7,087 nt of DNA, taken from an uncultured Collinsella sp. (GTDB lineage: Bacteria; Actinomycetota; Coriobacteriia; Coriobacteriales; Coriobacteriaceae). Positions 4,617 to 7,087 of the stretch are shown piece after piece. Numbering within the stretch: the stretch's first letter is position 1; every line of letters starts with the position of its first letter. The stretch is taken from positions 1 through 7,087 of the forward strand of contig CAUGTZ010000039.1 in the NCBI GenBank assembly GCA_959602645.1, given 5' to 3'. The notes beneath the pieces were generated by a model that made no database searches, was not told the DNA's origin, and saw only the letters and a list, made by a program, of their open reading frames with translations. Position numbers and translations under genes: made by a program.

Positions 4617-6987
4617 CGACAACGCGCTGGTGGTGGCGCTCGATACCTCGACTGACATGCTTGCCTGCGCGGCAAGCTGGATTGATGGGCAGACGGGTGA
4701 GACGAAGCTCGTGAGTGGCGACCACATGTGTCGCCGTCACGCCAACGTTGAGCTCGTGAATACCGTTGATGGCGTGCTGGCTCAAGCCGGTCTGGATCGC
4801 AGCGATGTTGGTTGCTATGTGGTCGGCCGCGGCCCGGGGTCCTTTACGGGTGTGCGCATCGGCATCTCCACTGCCAAGGGCCTCGCGCGTGGTGCCAATG
4901 TTCCGCTGCTGGGCGTGTCGACGCTCGACGCTTGCGCTTGGACGGCGTGGAAGGCTGGCGTGCGCGGCAAGCTTGGTATCTTGGCCGATGCTATGCGCGG
5001 TGAGGTATATCCGGCGCTGTATATGCTGGTCGATGAGGGTCCCGAGCGTCAATTTGAGCGCGAACACGTGGTCAAGGCCGCCGTGGCGCTCGATGAGTGG
5101 CGCCAAGCAGCGGACTGGGGCCAGGTTCAGCTGACCGGTGACGGTCTAGTGCGCTATGGCAAGCTGCTGGGTGAGGACGAGGCCGCCCGCTGCGTGGAGC
5201 GCGACCTGTGGTGGCCTTCGGGCGAGGGCTTGCTGCTCGCGCACGCTGCGGGTGACGGCGATCCGGCCCGCGTCCTGCCGATTTACACGCGCCTTTCGGA
5301 TGCCGAGGAAAACGAGCGCAAGCGTCTTGGTCTTGCCGAGAGTGCGCAGAGCGAAATTACGGGTGTTGCCGATGAGCTCGCCGGTCGTCATCTGCAGTTC
5401 CGTCCCATGGGCGCGGCGGATGCCGAGGGCGCAAGCGCGCTGGAGGCTGCCTGCTTTGAAGGTGCCGGACACGAGGCATGGACGCCGGGCATGTTCCTGT
5501 CCGAACTGGGCGAGGACGTCGCTGCGCCGCGTAGTTGGTGGGTGGCACACGACGACGGCAAGCTGCTGGGCCTTGCCGGCGGTATGGTCGTGGACGGTGA
5601 TGTGCAGATTCTGGATGTCGCCGTCGACCCGGCACATCGCCGTGAGGGCATTGCCCGCAAGCTGCTGTCGCATGTGAGCTATGATGCCCAGATGCTCGGC
5701 TGCACTACGGCTTCGCTCGAGGTCGAGGACGGTAACGAGGGAGCGACCGCGCTTTATAACGCTCTGGGCTTTACCGAGGCTGGCCGTCGCCGCGGCTACT
5801 ATGGTGCCGGCAAGGACGCCATCGTCATGACGGCTCCGCTGCCCCTGGTGCTTCCGGTCGATAATGCTTCGCCCGAGCCGACGGCGGCAGAGCAGCGCGT
5901 ATGGCCGCTGCCTGCGCCTGGGCGCTCCGAGGGGGAGCGTGCCGAAATTGAGCGCCGCCGCCTAGTGCTCGCTATCGAGAGCTCCTGCGACGAGACGGCC
6001 GTGGCGATTATCGATGCGGATGGCAATATGCTGGCCAACCAGGTGTCGACACAGATTGATTTTCACGCCCGCTTTGGCGGCGTGGTGCCCGAGATCGCCT
6101 CGCGCAAACACGTTGAGGTGATTGTGAGTGTCGTGGATGCGGCGCTCGAGGATGCCGCAGCATCGCTTGGTCTTGAGGGTGGAGCCATCGCGCCGAGCGA
6201 ACTCGCCGCTGTTGGCGTGACGCAGGGTCCGGGCCTGGTGGGTGCTCTGGTAGTGGGCGTCGCCTTCGCCAAGGGCTTTGCCTATGCCGCCGGCAAGCCG
6301 CTCGTGTGCGTCAACCATCTGGAGGGCCATCTGTTCGCCAACCTGCTGGCGCAGCCCGATCTCAGGCCGCCGTTTATCTTCACGCTCGTCTCGGGCGGTC
6401 ATACCATGCTCGTGCACGTGAAGGCATGGGGCGACTACGAGGTACTTGGTGAGACACTCGACGATGCTGTGGGCGAGGCCTTCGACAAGGTAGCCAAGGC
6501 GTTGGGTCTGGGCTATCCCGGTGGCCCCATCATCTCCAAGCTGGCCGAGACGGGCAACCCCCGCGCGATCGATTTTCCTCGCGCGCTTAACAGCAGGGGA
6601 GACTACCGCTTCTCGCTTTCGGGCCTCAAGACGGCGGTGACGCTCTACATCGAGCAGGAGACCAAGGCCGGGCGCACGATTCACCTGCCCGATCTGGCGG
6701 CTTCGTTTGAGGCAGCTGTCTTTGACGTGCAGTACAAGAAGGCAAAAAACGCACTGCACGCTACCGGATGCAAGGAATACTGCATCGGTGGCGGCGTCTC
6801 GGCCAACCCGCATCTGCGCGAGATGATGATCAAGAAGCTTGGACGTCAGGGGATTCGCGTAACGGTGCCGCCCTTGTCTGCCTGTACCGATAACGCAGCC
6901 ATGATCGCGGAGGTCGCTCGCCGCAAATTCGACCGAGGTGAAATCTCGCCGTTCGACGTCGACGCCGATCCAAACATGACGCTGTAG
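4603..6987 (+). CDS. tsaB-rimI-tsaD: TsaB-RimI-TsaD fusion: t6A37 threonylcarbamoyltransferase subunits with an N-alpha-acetyltransferase domain
   Basis: One 794-residue protein joins three enzymes usually encoded separately. TsaB (about 1-235) has ALDTST (12-17), RGPGSFTGVRIG (76-87) and the C-terminal LPIYTRLSDAE (225-235). RimI (about 262-412) is a GNAT acetyltransferase with HRREGIARKLL (345-355, acetyl-CoA binding) and ALYNALGF (383-390). Glu373 and Tyr385 align with E. coli RimI catalytic Glu103 and Tyr115. TsaD (about 454-794) has ESSCDETA (459-466) and NHLEGH (571-576), giving metal ligands His572 and His576. It continues with LVSGGHT (595-601), YPGGP (638-642), SLSGLKTAV (671-679), IGGGVSANPHLR (728-739) and CTDNAAM (761-767, metal ligand Asp763). 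All three domains look complete. Linkers at about 236-261 and 413-453 are charged and proline/alanine-rich. TsaB and TsaD transfer threonylcarbamoyl to tRNA A37; RimI acetylates a ribosomal protein N-terminus (bS18 in E. coli). The start at 4603 overlaps tsaE by 14 bases with only a weak AAGG site (4590-4593), suggesting translational coupling. A TTG at 4585 is a less likely alternative. Confidence 0.95.
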   Translation: MSLHNDNALVVALDTSTDMLACAASWIDGQTGETKLVSGDHMCRRHANVELVNTVDGVLAQAGLDRSDVGCYVVGRGPGSFTGVRIGISTAKGLARGANVPLLGVSTLDACAWTAWKAGVRGKLGILADAMRGEVYPALYMLVDEGPERQFEREHVVKAAVALDEWRQAADWGQVQLTGDGLVRYGKLLGEDEAARCVERDLWWPSGEGLLLAHAAGDGDPARVLPIYTRLSDAEENERKRLGLAESAQSEITGVADELAGRHLQFRPMGAADAEGASALEAACFEGAGHEAWTPGMFLSELGEDVAAPRSWWVAHDDGKLLGLAGGMVVDGDVQILDVAVDPAHRREGIARKLLSHVSYDAQMLGCTTASLEVEDGNEGATALYNALGFTEAGRRRGYYGAGKDAIVMTAPLPLVLPVDNASPEPTAAEQRVWPLPAPGRSEGERAEIERRRLVLAIESSCDETAVAIIDADGNMLANQVSTQIDFHARFGGVVPEIASRKHVEVIVSVVDAALEDAAASLGLEGGAIAPSELAAVGVTQGPGLVGALVVGVAFAKGFAYAAGKPLVCVNHLEGHLFANLLAQPDLRPPFIFTLVSGGHTMLVHVKAWGDYEVLGETLDDAVGEAFDKVAKALGLGYPGGPIISKLAETGNPRAIDFPRALNSRGDYRFSLSGLKTAVTLYIEQETKAGRTIHLPDLAASFEAAVFDVQYKKAKNALHATGCKEYCIGGGVSANPHLREMMIKKLGRQGIRVTVPPLSACTDNAAMIAEVARRKFDRGEISPFDVDADPNMTL

Positions 6988-7057
6988 CTGGTACGGCGCG
7001 GTCCCCGGACGGAGGGGCCGGATATAAGGTTTCCTGCTCTACAGTCCTGCGCAAGAC

Positions 7058-7080
7058 GAAGGCCACATTAAGTGGCCTTC
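7058..7080 (+). terminator. Probable terminator after the operon
   Basis: GAAGGCCAC (7058-7066) and its exact complement (7072-7080) form a 9-bp stem with a five-base ATTAA loop. Flanking bases 7050-7055 can also pair with 7081-7086 if two bases (7056-7057) bulge, which lengthens the hairpin. The location about 70 bases past the last stop codon suits an operon terminator. The T-run is short (TTT at 7081-7083 before GCG), so it may be weak, may serve a convergent gene beyond the window, or may be only part of a larger structure cut by the window edge. Confidence 0.6.
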
Positions 7081-7087
7081 TTTGCGT

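Noticed and set aside
5929..5967. A purine-rich run (5929-5937) before the TsaD domain that could start separate translation of TsaD.
   Set aside because: The nearest in-frame usual start, GTG at 5965, is 27 bases away. Only an ATT codon sits at a suitable distance, and the ATG at 5901 is out of frame.
5962..6813. Long open frame on the minus strand (283 codons) opposite the TsaD domain.
   Set aside because: It lies entirely opposite a well-conserved coding domain, resembles no family I know, and has the composition expected from an antisense shadow in GC-rich DNA.
6999..7020. Imperfect hairpin (seven pairs with one bulged base) shortly after the fusion stop codon.
   Set aside because: It has no T-run after it and a bulged stem, so it is not a convincing terminator by itself; the hairpin at 7058-7080 is better.
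1..7087. Mobile elements, CRISPR arrays, tRNA or rRNA genes, or a defence-type gene cluster.
   Set aside because: Almost all of the window is accounted for by six intact housekeeping genes. No terminal repeats, transposase motifs, regularly spaced repeats or RNA-gene signatures were seen.

Overview
The window looks like chromosome from a moderately high-GC Gram-positive actinobacterium. A gut Coriobacteriia member close to Collinsella is my best guess. The guess rests on the gene order, the codon style and the fused TsaB-RimI-TsaD protein; there is no rRNA or other taxonomic marker here, so it is inference.

Layout: positions 1-60 hold only a strong rho-independent terminator for an upstream unit. 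Positions 61-151 are a short promoter region with two candidate sigma-70-type promoters. A tight run of six plus-strand genes follows: acpS (164-703), nnr (704-2320), alr (2323-3468), a family 4 uracil-DNA glycosylase (3477-4097), tsaE (4110-4616), and one long gene fusing tsaB, rimI and tsaD (4603-6987). Gaps between genes run from a 14-base overlap to 12 bases. I see no internal terminator or convincing internal promoter, so this reads as one operon. It is followed by a short 3' region with an inverted repeat that may be the operon terminator (7058-7080).

Function: these are core housekeeping and maintenance genes. AcpS activates acyl carrier protein for lipid synthesis. Nnr repairs damaged NAD(P)H. 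Alr makes D-alanine for peptidoglycan. The glycosylase removes uracil from DNA. TsaE and the TsaB and TsaD domains carry out the last step of t6A37 tRNA modification; the TsaC enzyme that makes threonylcarbamoyl-AMP is not in the window. The RimI domain should acetylate the N-terminus of a ribosomal protein. The acpS-nnr-alr order resembles Firmicutes, and alr-tsaE-tsaB-rimI-tsaD resembles the mycobacterial cluster, so the operon joins two widely conserved blocks with a DNA-repair gene at the junction.

I found no mobile element, CRISPR array, tRNA or rRNA, and no evidence of an undescribed defence or other novel system. The points most worth a second look are the three-domain fusion and the C-terminal extension of AcpS.
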